Shown: positions 27,857 to 37,568, counted from the stretch's first letter. The stretch is 57,263 bases of DNA from an uncultured Prevotellaceae bacterium (GCA_945865175.1 CAMBDA010000019.1:1-57263); one strand, 5' to 3'. The notes: generated by a model from the letters alone, not told the origin. Numbers and translations: made by a program.

Positions 27857-30724
27857 ATGACTGTTATGGAGGAAACGAACAAGACCCCGTCTGCATGCAA
27901 GACCCTGTATGCAGACATGAGACACACGATACTGGCTGTCCTGCTCCTGCTGTGCACGGCAAGCGGCTCGGCACAGAGAAAGACAATTGACCTGTCGGGA
28001 AGATGGCAGTCATCCCTCGGATCCTGTACGCTTCCCGGCACCACGGATGAGAACAGGCTGGGCAGTGGCAAGCATCCTACAGATGTCACCACACAGCTCA
28101 CCCGGCTGTTCCCCTATTCGGGCATCGTCAGCTACGAGCGTGACTTTGACCTGACGAAGGACATGGAGCAGATGGCGCTGACGCTTGAGATAGAGCGTAC
28201 CAAACCCAGTACACTCTGGATTGACGGTGACAGCATTGGCAGCATACGGCAACTGTATGCCCCTCATGTCTACGTCCTGCCTGCCTCGCTGAAGGCGGGT
28301 ACACACCATGTGAGGATAGACATTGACAACAGGAACGAGGCTGTGCCGAGCGGTGTACACGGGTCGCATGCCTGGACAGACGCCACACAAACCAACTGGA
28401 ATGGCATGCTGGGAAGGATGGAGATTGTGGCCAAGCCCCGCACATTCATCCAGTCCATGCGGCTCTATCCTGATGTGGAAAAAAAGGCGGTGACCGTGAG
28501 GATGCAGATCCATGCCGAGAAGGCCGGCAAGTACTATGTGGCACTCACATGCTCGGCCATGGGGCACCAGGGAGCAATCCCTGATGCCCGGAAGGAGAAG
28601 ATGGTGCTGCAGGAAGGCATGAACGAGGTGGAACGGACCCTGTGGATGGGTGATGACGTGAGGCTGTGGAGCGAGTTTCACCCCAATCTGTACACGATGA
28701 CCGCCACCGTCAGCAGCAAACGCACATCGGACCAGCTGGCCAAGACATTCGGGATGCGCAACTTCACAACCGAGGGGACACAGTTTGTCATCAACGGGCA
28801 CAAGACCTTTCTACGGGGCACACACGATGCCTGTGTGTTCCCTCTCACTGCCTATTGTCCGACCGATGTGGAGGCATGGCGCCGGCTCTTTGCCATAGCC
28901 AAGCAATATGGCATCAACCACTACCGCTTCCACTCCTACACCCCTACCGAGGCCGCCTTTACCGCAGCCGATGAGGAAGGCATCTACCTGCACACCGAAC
29001 TGCCCATGTGGGGCACAATCAATGCCAATACAGTGGAGCTGAACGATTTCCTGAGAAACGAAGCATTCTCGTTGCTGGATTTCCTGGGAGACCACCCTTC
29101 CTTTGTCAGCCTTGGGCTGGGCAACGAGCTGTGGGTAGACCCTGAGATGGCGACCGGATGGCTGGAGGAATTTCGCCAGTCAGACTCCCGGCATCTCTAC
29201 TCACAAGGGAGCAACAACGACTTGGGCTGGAAAGGCCCGAAGGAAGGAGGAGAGGACTTCTACATCACCTGCAGAGTGGGCACAGGCGATGGTTTTTCTA
29301 CCCACGTGCGCACATCCTTTTCCTTTGCCGATGCAGACCATGGCGGCATACTGAACTGGAACAGACCCGGAACAACAGGGGATTTCAGCCATGCCGTGTC
29401 GTTGTGCAAGACACCGATAGTGAGCCACGAAAGCTGTCAGTTCCAGATTTATCCTGACTACAAGGAATTGCCCAAGTACACGGGCGTACTCTACCCCTAC
29501 AACCTTGAAATCTTCAGGGACAGGCTCAAGGAGAACGGGCTGGACTCCCAGATTGACGCCTTCCACGAGGCAACGGGAAAATGGGCGGTAGACTGCTACA
29601 AGGCTGACATGGAATACTGTCTGCGCACCCCTGGATTCGGCGGATTCCAGTTGCTTGACATCAAGGACTACCCCGGCCAGGGCAGTGCGCTGTGTGGCAT
29701 ACTGGATGCCTTCATGGACAGCAAGGGGCTGGTACGGCCAGCAGACTTCAGGGGATGGAATGCCCCTGTGGTGCCCATGGCTGTGATGGCAAGCCATTGT
29801 TGGAGCAACACGGACACGCTGAGGGTGGCCGTGCGCCTCTGCAACTATACAGAGGATGTTTATCGCACGCCCGTGGAGTGGCAACTGAAAGACGACGAGG
29901 GGCTGCTCAGCCGGAGTGGCCAGGTCACATACGACGGCCTGCAGGAAGGGGAGGTGGCCCAAGTGGGAAACATCATCGTGCCGCTGGCCGATGTGGAGAG
30001 GCCAGCCCGGCTGCGCCTCACACTCAAGACCGGCGACTATCACAACTACTACCACCTGTGGGTGTATCCACAGCAGACAGCAGACAGGACTGCCGGCCTG
30101 GATTTCCTAGCCAGCGATACACTGGACGAACACACCATGACGGCCTTGAGGCAAGGCAAGCGCGTGCTGCTCACGCCACGCCACGGCAGCATCGAGAAGC
30201 AGAGTGTAGGCGGACTGTTCACGCCCGATTACTGGAACTACGCCATGTTCAAGACCATAAGCGAGCAAAACCACAAACCTGTTTCGCCCGGCACCCTGGG
30301 GATGCTAATGGACCCTAAGCATCCCGTCTTCGCGGCCTTCCCCACTGAGGGCCGAACCGACTGGCAATGGTGGAGCATTGCGCTTCATTCCCGCCCACTT
30401 ATCCTCAACAGCCTGCCCAAGGATTACCGTCCTGTCATCCAGACCGTTGACAATGTGGAGAGAAACCACAAACTGGGCATTCTGATGGAGTTCAGGATGG
30501 GGGAAGGCAGGCTGCTCGTGTGCACCACCGACCTTGTTGCCATCAGTGAATATGTGGAAGGAAGGGCATATGCCAATGCGCTGAAGATGTATGTGGCCGC
30601 AAAGACCTTCAACCCAAGCCAGCCCATCACGGAGGAGGAACTGCGTGCCTTGCTCTACAGCGAAACAAAGACGCGCAACATCCAAGGGGTGAAGAACATC
30701 ACAGACTATACCCAACATCCCTAG
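27857..30724 (+). CDS. Glycoside hydrolase family 2 (beta-galactosidase/glucuronidase-like)
   Basis: From 27857 the protein has 955 residues. A signal sequence centres on MRHTILAVLLLLCTASGSAQ, whose own ATG at 27917 is an alternative start. A GH2 sugar-binding jelly roll follows (SGRWQSSLG, then FPYSGIVSYERDFDL), then an immunoglobulin-like domain and a TIM barrel with FLRGTHDACVFPLTAYCP. The acid/base glutamate is in SLGLGNELW, and the probable nucleophile is in PIVSHESCQFQIYP. The specific substrate is not evident; beta-galactosidase, glucuronidase or mannosidase activity are all possible. Export to the periplasm or surface is expected. It is not near a SusC/D pair on its own strand. The upstream promoter overlaps the end of the PLP-enzyme remnant region. 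Confidence 0.85.
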   Translation: MTVMEETNKTPSACKTLYADMRHTILAVLLLLCTASGSAQRKTIDLSGRWQSSLGSCTLPGTTDENRLGSGKHPTDVTTQLTRLFPYSGIVSYERDFDLTKDMEQMALTLEIERTKPSTLWIDGDSIGSIRQLYAPHVYVLPASLKAGTHHVRIDIDNRNEAVPSGVHGSHAWTDATQTNWNGMLGRMEIVAKPRTFIQSMRLYPDVEKKAVTVRMQIHAEKAGKYYVALTCSAMGHQGAIPDARKEKMVLQEGMNEVERTLWMGDDVRLWSEFHPNLYTMTATVSSKRTSDQLAKTFGMRNFTTEGTQFVINGHKTFLRGTHDACVFPLTAYCPTDVEAWRRLFAIAKQYGINHYRFHSYTPTEAAFTAADEEGIYLHTELPMWGTINANTVELNDFLRNEAFSLLDFLGDHPSFVSLGLGNELWVDPEMATGWLEEFRQSDSRHLYSQGSNNDLGWKGPKEGGEDFYITCRVGTGDGFSTHVRTSFSFADADHGGILNWNRPGTTGDFSHAVSLCKTPIVSHESCQFQIYPDYKELPKYTGVLYPYNLEIFRDRLKENGLDSQIDAFHEATGKWAVDCYKADMEYCLRTPGFGGFQLLDIKDYPGQGSALCGILDAFMDSKGLVRPADFRGWNAPVVPMAVMASHCWSNTDTLRVAVRLCNYTEDVYRTPVEWQLKDDEGLLSRSGQVTYDGLQEGEVAQVGNIIVPLADVERPARLRLTLKTGDYHNYYHLWVYPQQTADRTAGLDFLASDTLDEHTMTALRQGKRVLLTPRHGSIEKQSVGGLFTPDYWNYAMFKTISEQNHKPVSPGTLGMLMDPKHPVFAAFPTEGRTDWQWWSIALHSRPLILNSLPKDYRPVIQTVDNVERNHKLGILMEFRMGEGRLLVCTTDLVAISEYVEGRAYANALKMYVAAKTFNPSQPITEEELRALLYSETKTRNIQGVKNITDYTQHP

Positions 30725-30734
30725 TCTTCCCATG

Positions 30735-30810
30735 TTTTTCCTTTGCTTCCCTTGCCTGTTCCGGAATAAAAGCGTAGCCTTGCAGGTGAATAGACACGAA
30801 ACGCGACACC
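30735..30810 (+). promoter_or_regulatory. Recurrent promoter module, orphan copy B (decayed)
   Basis: This is about 70 bases closely matching the promoter of the AAA-ATPase gene at 264-1832, but no gene follows. The -7 box reads TAGCCTTG (30775-30782) instead of TAGCTTTG, a change in a conserved position consistent with loss of function after the gene it served was removed. Confidence 0.7.
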
Positions 30811-30848
30811 GCACTTTTTCCCTCCCGAGGAAGCACTTTTCTTCCTCT

Positions 30849-30934
30849 CACCTTACAGTCCGGCCAACCCCTACTGTCCGCTGCCACGAACCCCACAGTA
30901 AAATCTGCTCAACCCCTAGGGTAAAATCTGCGCC
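30849..30934. repeat. Short tandem direct repeats, about 22-23 bp
   Basis: AACCCC followed a few bases later by GTAAAATCTGC occurs at 30889-30908 and 30911-30931. A more degenerate unit starts at 30866 (AACCCCTACTGTCC), and a possible further one at 30849. They lie between two convergent genes and downstream of the orphan promoter copy. Beyond these repeats and that promoter, the 344-base gap up to 31068 holds nothing I can identify. Confidence 0.5.
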
Positions 30935-31068
30935 GGTTCTTTCCTGAAACGTCCAAGCAATTGGACAATTTTGCAATGCTACATCGGAAGGAATCCTGTG
31001 GTGTCAACCACTTTAGGAATATGATTCTAGAGTGACAACAAGGCTAGGAATAACCGAGCAACCTCGCC

Positions 31069-32997
31069 CTAGTCGTGAAGGATGAGGGCCTGCTGGGCAC
31101 CCACAGTGACCACGTCACCCTCTACCTGGCCAAGGCCCTCAGCAGCTACCTGACCATCGCGGCACACTACCGTATAGGTTCCCTGAGGAATGGTGACACG
31201 ATGAGGCGTGCGGTTGGAGTTCATGATGCAAACAATGTGGTTCCAGCTGTCACCCACAGCCGTGCCGTCGAGCGTGAAAGCCACCACACAGGAAGGCGCA
31301 TCGAGGAAACGCATGTGACTGCGCACCAGCTCGGCATCGGCCATACGGAATGCTTTATGGGCACGGCGCATCCCGATGAGACCACGATAATAGAGGTATA
31401 CGTCCTGATACTTCTCCTGGTTTGACCAGTCAATCTGATTGATGGAATCGGGCTGGTTGTAGGAGTTGTGGACGCCCTTCTTGTCGCGCAGCACCTCTTC
31501 GCCGGCCCAAAGGAAGGGAATACCCTGGGAAGTGAGGACAAACGTCTGTGCCAACTTGTCCAGGCGGATGAGTTCATCCGTCTGAATGCCGGGAAAGGAG
31601 GCACGCAGACGGTCCACCAGACTCATGTCGTCATGGCAGGACACATAGCTTACATGCTGGGTGGGCTGGACTGTCCAGGGAGCCTTGCTGTAGTTCACAC
31701 GCTCCATGTCCACCTGCGGATGCTGGATGCCACCCACCAGCCCGAACTTGATGCTCTCCTCATGACCAGGCAGGGCGGCCAGGAAAGCCGGCTGGTTGTC
31801 ATCGCTGAAGGGGCCGCGAATGGCATCGCGCATGTCATCGGCAAAAGCACCAATGCCCGGCATCTGATAAGTGACCGCCTTCATGGCCAGCCGCTCGTGT
31901 TCAATAGCACACTGGCCAGCACTCCATCCCTCGCCATAGATGGTGATGGAAGGGTCTATCTTGTCCACCTCCTGACGGATAAGGTTCATCGTCTCAATGT
32001 CGTGGATGCCCATGAGGTCGAAGCGGAAACCGTCAATGTGGTATTCCTGAATCCAGTACCTGACGCTCTCCAGCATGAACTGGCGCATGAGCGGACGTTC
32101 GGAAGCCGTCTCGTTGCCACAGCCCGATCCGTCGGAATACTTGCCGTCAGCCACCTTGCGGAAATAGTAGTCGGGATAGGTGAGCTGGAAATTGCTGCCA
32201 TCGATGCTCATGCAATGATTGTACACGACATCCAGGATGACACGGATGCCTGCACGGTGGAGTGCCTGGACCATCTGTTTGAATTCGCGGATGCGCACCT
32301 CAGGACGTGTGGCATCGGTGGAATAGGAACCCTCGGGCACATTGTAGTTGAGCGGATCGTAGCCCCAGTTGTACTGAGGCACATCGGGGCGGGCCTCATC
32401 GACCGTGGCATAGTCGTAGGAAGGAAGAATCTGCACGGCATTGATACCCAGGTCCGTGAGATACTGGATGTTTTCGGGCTCCGTGAGGGCCAGGAACTTG
32501 CCTGGATACTTGCTGCCACGGCTGGGATGGATGGAGAAGTCGCGATGGTGCATCTCATACACCACCATGTCGGCAGGTGTCTCCAGCGCAGGACGCACAT
32601 CTTCGGCCCAACCCTCGGGATCGGTGGAAGAGAGGTCGATAATGGCAGCGCGTCTGCCATTGACACCCACCGCCTTGGCAAAGGTGCCCGGACACTCACC
32701 ATGCCCCGTGTCGAAGGTGTAGAACAGGCCCTTGAGGTCACCCTCCACAGTGGCTCTCCAGCGGTCTTCACCCACACACTTGAGGCTGACCGTGCGAATG
32801 GGCTGCTCTGCCAATGCCGTTTCATAGATGCGCACGTCTACACGCTGTGCATCAGAGGGAGCATTGAGACAGAAGGTGGTTTGCTGTGGAGTATACTCCA
32901 TCTCATTGAATACCTGTGGGTCATCGGCCGGTTGAGAACAAGATGTCATCATAAACAGAAAGAGTGCTGTCAGTGGAATGAATTTGGGGATATACAT
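31069..32997 (-). CDS. pulA: Type I pullulanase lipoprotein
   Basis: The 642 residues have a lipoprotein signal (LFLFMMTSC) followed by acidic residues, which fits surface export in Bacteroidetes. An N-terminal beta domain covers about 35-140. The GH13 barrel carries the type I pullulanase signature YNWGYDPLNYNVPEGSYS, DVVYNHC, the nucleophile in GFRFDLMGIHD, the acid/base in TIYGEGWSAG, and SCHDDMSL. It cuts alpha-1,6 branches in pullulan, amylopectin or glycogen. It is the last gene of the sus operon, 34 bases after the GH53 gene. Confidence 0.92.
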   Translation of the reverse strand: MYIPKFIPLTALFLFMMTSCSQPADDPQVFNEMEYTPQQTTFCLNAPSDAQRVDVRIYETALAEQPIRTVSLKCVGEDRWRATVEGDLKGLFYTFDTGHGECPGTFAKAVGVNGRRAAIIDLSSTDPEGWAEDVRPALETPADMVVYEMHHRDFSIHPSRGSKYPGKFLALTEPENIQYLTDLGINAVQILPSYDYATVDEARPDVPQYNWGYDPLNYNVPEGSYSTDATRPEVRIREFKQMVQALHRAGIRVILDVVYNHCMSIDGSNFQLTYPDYYFRKVADGKYSDGSGCGNETASERPLMRQFMLESVRYWIQEYHIDGFRFDLMGIHDIETMNLIRQEVDKIDPSITIYGEGWSAGQCAIEHERLAMKAVTYQMPGIGAFADDMRDAIRGPFSDDNQPAFLAALPGHEESIKFGLVGGIQHPQVDMERVNYSKAPWTVQPTQHVSYVSCHDDMSLVDRLRASFPGIQTDELIRLDKLAQTFVLTSQGIPFLWAGEEVLRDKKGVHNSYNQPDSINQIDWSNQEKYQDVYLYYRGLIGMRRAHKAFRMADAELVRSHMRFLDAPSCVVAFTLDGTAVGDSWNHIVCIMNSNRTPHRVTIPQGTYTVVCRDGQVAAEGLGQVEGDVVTVGAQQALILHD

Positions 32998-33031
32998 ATT
33001 AATTTAATATATAACTTGGGTAAAACGGGTT

Positions 33032-34285
33032 TTATTGAATACGCGATTGAAGGGAATGGCAGCATACACGACCATTGCAGATATAGAAGCCATACGGGCT
33101 TGTGACAGGTCGCCCAAGGAGGTCGTACATGGGAGCCTTGTTGGCGGCTGCCTGTACCGGGATGACAGGCTCGGTGAGCTGCTCCTCCTCCGTGGGAGAG
33201 AATGCATCGAGGATGGCTGTGGGCCTTCCGTTCTGGAAAGCACCCATGTCGTAGGCATTCCATCCCCAGGACACATAGCTCGACGGACGCCAGGAGGGCT
33301 CACACTGGGGTTCCCAATAGAAGACCCCCTGGCAATGGGCATTGCCGCGGGCACGTGTCATGATGTCTGTGACAAGCTGGGTGCCTGCGGTCACATCACT
33401 GACCGGCACGCCTGTTTCGCATATCATTACGGGCACCCCAAAGCGAGTAGCCAGAAAATCAATGCTTTCAAAGGTGGCCCGGATGTAGTCGGCTGCAGAG
33501 GCCAGGGTCACTTCCCGCTTTTCCGTCTCCGACCAATATTTCACATTGACATACTTACCGTTCGACCAATAGCGATAGAGCGAGGGATAGCAGGAGATGC
33601 CTATCACATCAAACCCAGCCCCTCCCTTCTGCAGAAGACTGAGGTTCCACTGCAGCGCACTCTGGTCGTAGCCATTGGCCAAATGGGCAATCACCTGAAC
33701 ATTGGGAAAAACCTCACGCGCGGCCCTGGCACCCGACTGGAACAGCTGGGCATAGGCCGTGCTGGTATCACTGGCACGTCCTGTTTCCAGCAGCATGCCG
33801 CTGTTGGTCTCGTTGCCCACCTGCACCCAACGCGGTGTCACACCTGCCTCCTTGAGGGCTGTGAGCACCTCCCTGGTATGGTCGGCCACGGCTGTCTGCA
33901 AAGCAGAAACCGTGTGGTCGGTCCATCCAGCAGGTATATCCTGACGCCCTGGGTCGGCCCACCAGTCGCTGTAATGGAAATCAATGAGCACATCCATCCC
34001 CAATGCCTTGGCCGCCTTGGCCTTGGCCACCACATCGGTGGTGTGGCAGAAATGGCACAACCGTACCGAAGGGTCTACCCACACACGCAAGCGGATGGCG
34101 TTCATGCCCAGCTCCTTCATCAGCGCCGGACAGCTTCTCTCTTCACCTTGCCGATTGTAGAATCGACGGCCATCGGCCTCCATCTCGGTATACCACGAGA
34201 TGTCTGCTCCGCGCCAGAAGGTCTGCCCCAGGAGTGTAATCGGGAAAAGAAGCATACCCAGAAAAATACTACGCACGCCTTCCAT
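33032..34285 (-). CDS. Arabinogalactan endo-beta-1,4-galactanase (GH53)
   Basis: The 417 residues include a signal peptide and a GH53 barrel: FWRGADISWYTEMEADGRRF, ELGMNAIRLRVWVDP, DVLIDFHYSDWWADPGRQ, the acid/base in WVQVGNETNSGML and the nucleophile in VMICETGVPVS. The enzyme cleaves beta-1,4-galactan of type I arabinogalactan or pectin side chains. The C-terminus, YDLLGRPVTSPYGFYICNGR, resembles the tail of other secreted proteins in this window. Its start overlaps the malQ stop by 17 bases, so it is firmly part of the starch operon even though its substrate is not an alpha-glucan. Confidence 0.9.
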   Translation of the reverse strand: MEGVRSIFLGMLLFPITLLGQTFWRGADISWYTEMEADGRRFYNRQGEERSCPALMKELGMNAIRLRVWVDPSVRLCHFCHTTDVVAKAKAAKALGMDVLIDFHYSDWWADPGRQDIPAGWTDHTVSALQTAVADHTREVLTALKEAGVTPRWVQVGNETNSGMLLETGRASDTSTAYAQLFQSGARAAREVFPNVQVIAHLANGYDQSALQWNLSLLQKGGAGFDVIGISCYPSLYRYWSNGKYVNVKYWSETEKREVTLASAADYIRATFESIDFLATRFGVPVMICETGVPVSDVTAGTQLVTDIMTRARGNAHCQGVFYWEPQCEPSWRPSSYVSWGWNAYDMGAFQNGRPTAILDAFSPTEEEQLTEPVIPVQAAANKAPMYDLLGRPVTSPYGFYICNGRVCCHSLQSRIQ

Positions 34286-36209
34286 GTTTCACCATCTTAA
34301 GTATCATCTCATTGAAATCGTCGGCAGCCAACAGTTCCTCGATGGTAAGGTGCATGCGGTAGCGCCAATAATGGCGGGGATTGGCAGGAATATTGATACG
34401 CTCGGCATTGGCATCGGGCAGACGGAGCTGTTCGGAGCAGGCAAGCCAGTCCTGCAAGGTGATGATGCAGAAAGCCGAAGGGCAACACAGATGGCGCTGC
34501 ACCATGTCGGCAGCCAGCCATCCCGGCATAGGATGGGGAGCGGGTCCGCTATATCCCAGCATGGTGTTCCAGAACTCCTGTGTGAGCTTCTCGTCCTCGT
34601 CCCACCACATACGCATGGTGGCTGAATCGTGGCTGGAGATGGTACATACCGAACGCCAGGGGTTGCGTTCCAGATAGCCGAACTTGCAGGCAGGGTCCTT
34701 GGGCATAGACTGCAGTTCCAGTGTGAGTATCTGGAGCTGGTTCATCACCCAAGGCACACAATCGGGCACCATGCCCAGGTCTTCGGCACAGCAAATCATC
34801 TCAGTGGCATCGCAAAGACGAGGCAGTTTCTTCATGGCCTCCTCATACCAGAACTGGTTGTGGCGATGATAATAGAAATCGTTGTAGAGGCGGTTGAAGT
34901 TGTCCTTGTCGTGCTGCCAGAGCGTTTCATAGACGGGGTCGTTCTGCACTGCGATGCGCGGATGGAAAAGCTCGGGACGCTTGTGGTCGCGCACAAAGAG
35001 CACATTGCTGATGAGCGTGTAAAGGCCGTCGCGGAGCGATGCATCAACCAGCATGCTGCCAGCATCGTCGACGTCCACTTTCTCGCCCTCATGTGTCTGG
35101 AACCAGGCCTCCACCTTGCGCTGCGTGTCAAACTCGGGTTTCAGCTGCCAGATGTCGTCGTGCAGGTGACTGAGGAAGGTGGCCTTCACCCACTGGCTGC
35201 GGCCCGGGAAGAAACGGTCGACCACCCAGTCTGCAATAAAGGGCCTTGTCATGAACTCCTCATCGAGATGAAGCCCGTAGCCTTCAATCTCCTGCTTGGA
35301 AAGCGGCAGGGCCGGCTGGAACTGGCCCAGCAGGCCATGGACGGCATGGGTGGGAATCTCCCAGATGCGGAAAAAGCCCAGCACGTGGTCGATGCGGTAG
35401 GCATCGAAATACTTGGCCATGTTCTGGAAGCGGCGCACCCACCACTGGCAGTCGTCCTTGAGCATCTCGTCCCAGTTGTAGGTGGGGAAGCCCCAGTTCT
35501 GGCCGTTAGCCGAGAAATTGTCGGGCGGCGCACCCGCCTGTCCGTTCATGTTGAAATAGCGGGGGTCGAGCAGGACATCGGCGCCATAGCGGTTCACGCC
35601 AATCGGTATGTCGCCCTTCAGCATCACGCCCACCTCACGGGCATGTTCATGGGTGGCCTTCATCTGCTGGTCCAGCACAAACTGCACCCAACGGTAATAG
35701 TCGGGCTGGTCCGACTGGTCGCGCTTGCAGCAGAAATCCACATAGCCGTCCAGCCAATGGGCCGTCTCCTCCAGAAAAAGGCGGTAGGCCTTGGTGCGGC
35801 GCACGCTGGCCGACACCTGCTTGAATATCAGATGAAGATACTCATTCTTGCAGTGGTTCACCGCTTCGTAGTCCACCTGAGGCAGGCTGTTGAGCTGCTG
35901 GCGTCGGGCCTCCATCTCTTCGGCCTTTGCCTTGTCCTTGAGCGCAGGCAACTGGCGCAGGTCGCAATACATGGGATGCAGGGCATAGATGCTAATGGCA
36001 GAATAGGGATAAGAGTCCACCCAGGTGTGGGTACTGGTAGTATCATTGATGGGCAGAATCTGCAGGATGTGCTGACCCGTCCTGGCCACCCAGTCGGTCA
36101 TTCGCTGCAGGTCGCCAAAGTCACCCACGCCAAAACTACCTTCGCTGCGGAGTGAGAAAACAGGAACTGCTGTTCCCGCGTTGCGGAATCCTTCGTGTAT
36201 GTAACGCAT
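34269..36209 (-). CDS. malQ: 4-alpha-glucanotransferase (GH77)
   Basis: This cytoplasmic enzyme moves alpha-1,4-glucan chains between malto-oligosaccharides. The 646 residues include FSLRSEGSFGVGDFGD at the start, the nucleophile region DAYRIDHVLGFFRIWE, the acid/base in ICCAEDLGMVPDCV and SSHDSATMRMWWDE. The insert after the nucleophile (SKQEIEGYGLHLDEEF) is like that of DPE2-type enzymes. Most Bacteroidetes MalQ proteins of this type are about 900 residues with two N-terminal CBM20 domains; here the protein starts directly at the catalytic domain. It begins 9 bases after the MFS gene and overlaps the GH53 gene. Confidence 0.92.
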   Translation of the reverse strand: MRYIHEGFRNAGTAVPVFSLRSEGSFGVGDFGDLQRMTDWVARTGQHILQILPINDTTSTHTWVDSYPYSAISIYALHPMYCDLRQLPALKDKAKAEEMEARRQQLNSLPQVDYEAVNHCKNEYLHLIFKQVSASVRRTKAYRLFLEETAHWLDGYVDFCCKRDQSDQPDYYRWVQFVLDQQMKATHEHAREVGVMLKGDIPIGVNRYGADVLLDPRYFNMNGQAGAPPDNFSANGQNWGFPTYNWDEMLKDDCQWWVRRFQNMAKYFDAYRIDHVLGFFRIWEIPTHAVHGLLGQFQPALPLSKQEIEGYGLHLDEEFMTRPFIADWVVDRFFPGRSQWVKATFLSHLHDDIWQLKPEFDTQRKVEAWFQTHEGEKVDVDDAGSMLVDASLRDGLYTLISNVLFVRDHKRPELFHPRIAVQNDPVYETLWQHDKDNFNRLYNDFYYHRHNQFWYEEAMKKLPRLCDATEMICCAEDLGMVPDCVPWVMNQLQILTLELQSMPKDPACKFGYLERNPWRSVCTISSHDSATMRMWWDEDEKLTQEFWNTMLGYSGPAPHPMPGWLAADMVQRHLCCPSAFCIITLQDWLACSEQLRLPDANAERINIPANPRHYWRYRMHLTIEELLAADDFNEMILKMVKHGRRA

Positions 36210-36218
36210 AACAATGAA

Positions 36219-37556
36219 TTATTTTTCTTTAATAGTGAATACGCACAATGAACCGATAACCAGGAAGGCACCGGCAATGACAAGCATCATCACCTGCTCT
36301 CCGCCCACCAGGCCAAGGAGCGCGCCCCCGAAGACGGCAGCCACAATCTGGGGCAGACAGATGGTACAGTTGAACAGTCCCAGATAGGTACCCATCTTGG
36401 AATTGCCCTGCAACGCATTGGTAAAGAGAATGAAGGGGAAGGCCAGCATGCCCGCCCAGGCACAACCCACGAGCAAGAAACTGCCAAGGAGCACATACTG
36501 ATTGGTGACCCATAGCGTGCTGATGAATCCCACTGCACCTATCAGCAACGACAGCATATAGGCCATGCGAGTGGAAGTGGCGCGGGTGAGCATGGGGATA
36601 AGGGCGGCCCATATCACCGAACCAATGGCCTGCACGGCAAAGGCCACTCCCACCCAGTTGCCGGCCTCCTGATAGCCAGCCGAATGCACATCGGCGGTGC
36701 CCCAGCACTGGGAAGCAATGGCTCCATTGGTATAAGTCCACATGTACATAAAGGCAGCCCAGCAGAAAAACTGTACCGCACCGATGGTGAGAAAGATGGT
36801 GGTGATGGGTGTCTTCTGGTCCTGTGCAGGGGAAGCAGCCGAAGCGGCACACTCACATGCGCCTTCTCCGCTGTAAGCCTTCATCTGCTCGGGTGTGTAC
36901 TCCCTGACATTCAGCGTCGTGTAGATGACACACAGGATGAGGATGGCGGCACCCACATAGAAAGAGTAGATGACCGAATTGGGAATCACGCCCTCGGGGG
37001 CTACATTGGAAATGCCCAGATAGGTGAAAATGTAGGGGAACAGATAGCCCACCAGCGAACCGGCGTTACAGAGAAACGACTGGATGCTGTAGGCCACGCT
37101 CTTCTGCTGCTCGTTCACCATGTCGCCCACCATCATCTTGAATGGTTGCATGGCAATGTTGATGGACGTGTCGAGCAGCATGAGCGACATCAGACCAAAC
37201 AGCATCGTGCCCGTGAGGCCCCACAGAACCACCTGTGTGGTGAGGCCGAAACTGCCTGCATTGGGCAACATGAGCATCACCGCCACGGCTACGACAGCTC
37301 CCACAAACAGATAGGGAATGCGCCGGCCGAAGCGGCACCAGGTCTTGTCGCTGAGCACACCGATGATGGGCTGCACAATCATGCCCATCAAGGGAGGCAG
37401 CACCCAGAAGAACGACAACTGATGGGGGTCGGCCCCCAGTGTGGCAAAGATACGTGAGATGTTGGCACTCTGCAGGGCATAGGCTATCTGTACGCCAAAG
37501 AAGCCGGCAGAGATGTTGAACAGTTTCCAGAAGGAAAGATTGGGTAAGGATTTCAT
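36219..37556 (-). CDS. MFS sugar transporter, maltose/SLC45-like
   Basis: The 445 residues form about 12 membrane helices. The start (LSFWKLFNISAGFFGVQIAY) and GVLSDKTWCRFGRRIPYLFVG place it in the SLC45/GPH-like group of MFS carriers found beside maltose and starch genes in Bacteroidetes. It probably imports maltose or short malto-oligosaccharides across the inner membrane, which supplies MalQ encoded next to it. Gaps to both neighbours are 9-12 bases. A cytoplasmic loop near residue 215-245 has an unusual alanine- and cysteine-rich stretch (GACECAASAASPAQD). Confidence 0.85.
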   Translation of the reverse strand: MKSLPNLSFWKLFNISAGFFGVQIAYALQSANISRIFATLGADPHQLSFFWVLPPLMGMIVQPIIGVLSDKTWCRFGRRIPYLFVGAVVAVAVMLMLPNAGSFGLTTQVVLWGLTGTMLFGLMSLMLLDTSINIAMQPFKMMVGDMVNEQQKSVAYSIQSFLCNAGSLVGYLFPYIFTYLGISNVAPEGVIPNSVIYSFYVGAAILILCVIYTTLNVREYTPEQMKAYSGEGACECAASAASPAQDQKTPITTIFLTIGAVQFFCWAAFMYMWTYTNGAIASQCWGTADVHSAGYQEAGNWVGVAFAVQAIGSVIWAALIPMLTRATSTRMAYMLSLLIGAVGFISTLWVTNQYVLLGSFLLVGCAWAGMLAFPFILFTNALQGNSKMGTYLGLFNCTICLPQIVAAVFGGALLGLVGGEQVMMLVIAGAFLVIGSLCVFTIKEK

Positions 37557-37568
37557 ACGATTCTAGGG

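Noticed and set aside
27719..27857. Longer N-terminus for the GH2 protein, starting at 27719
   Set aside because: The added residues overlap the PLP-enzyme remnant and the GH2 promoter; the signal peptide lies after 27857.
30849..30934. CRISPR array
   Set aside because: The units are only 22-23 bases, nearly adjacent, without spacers of regular length, and no cas gene is present.
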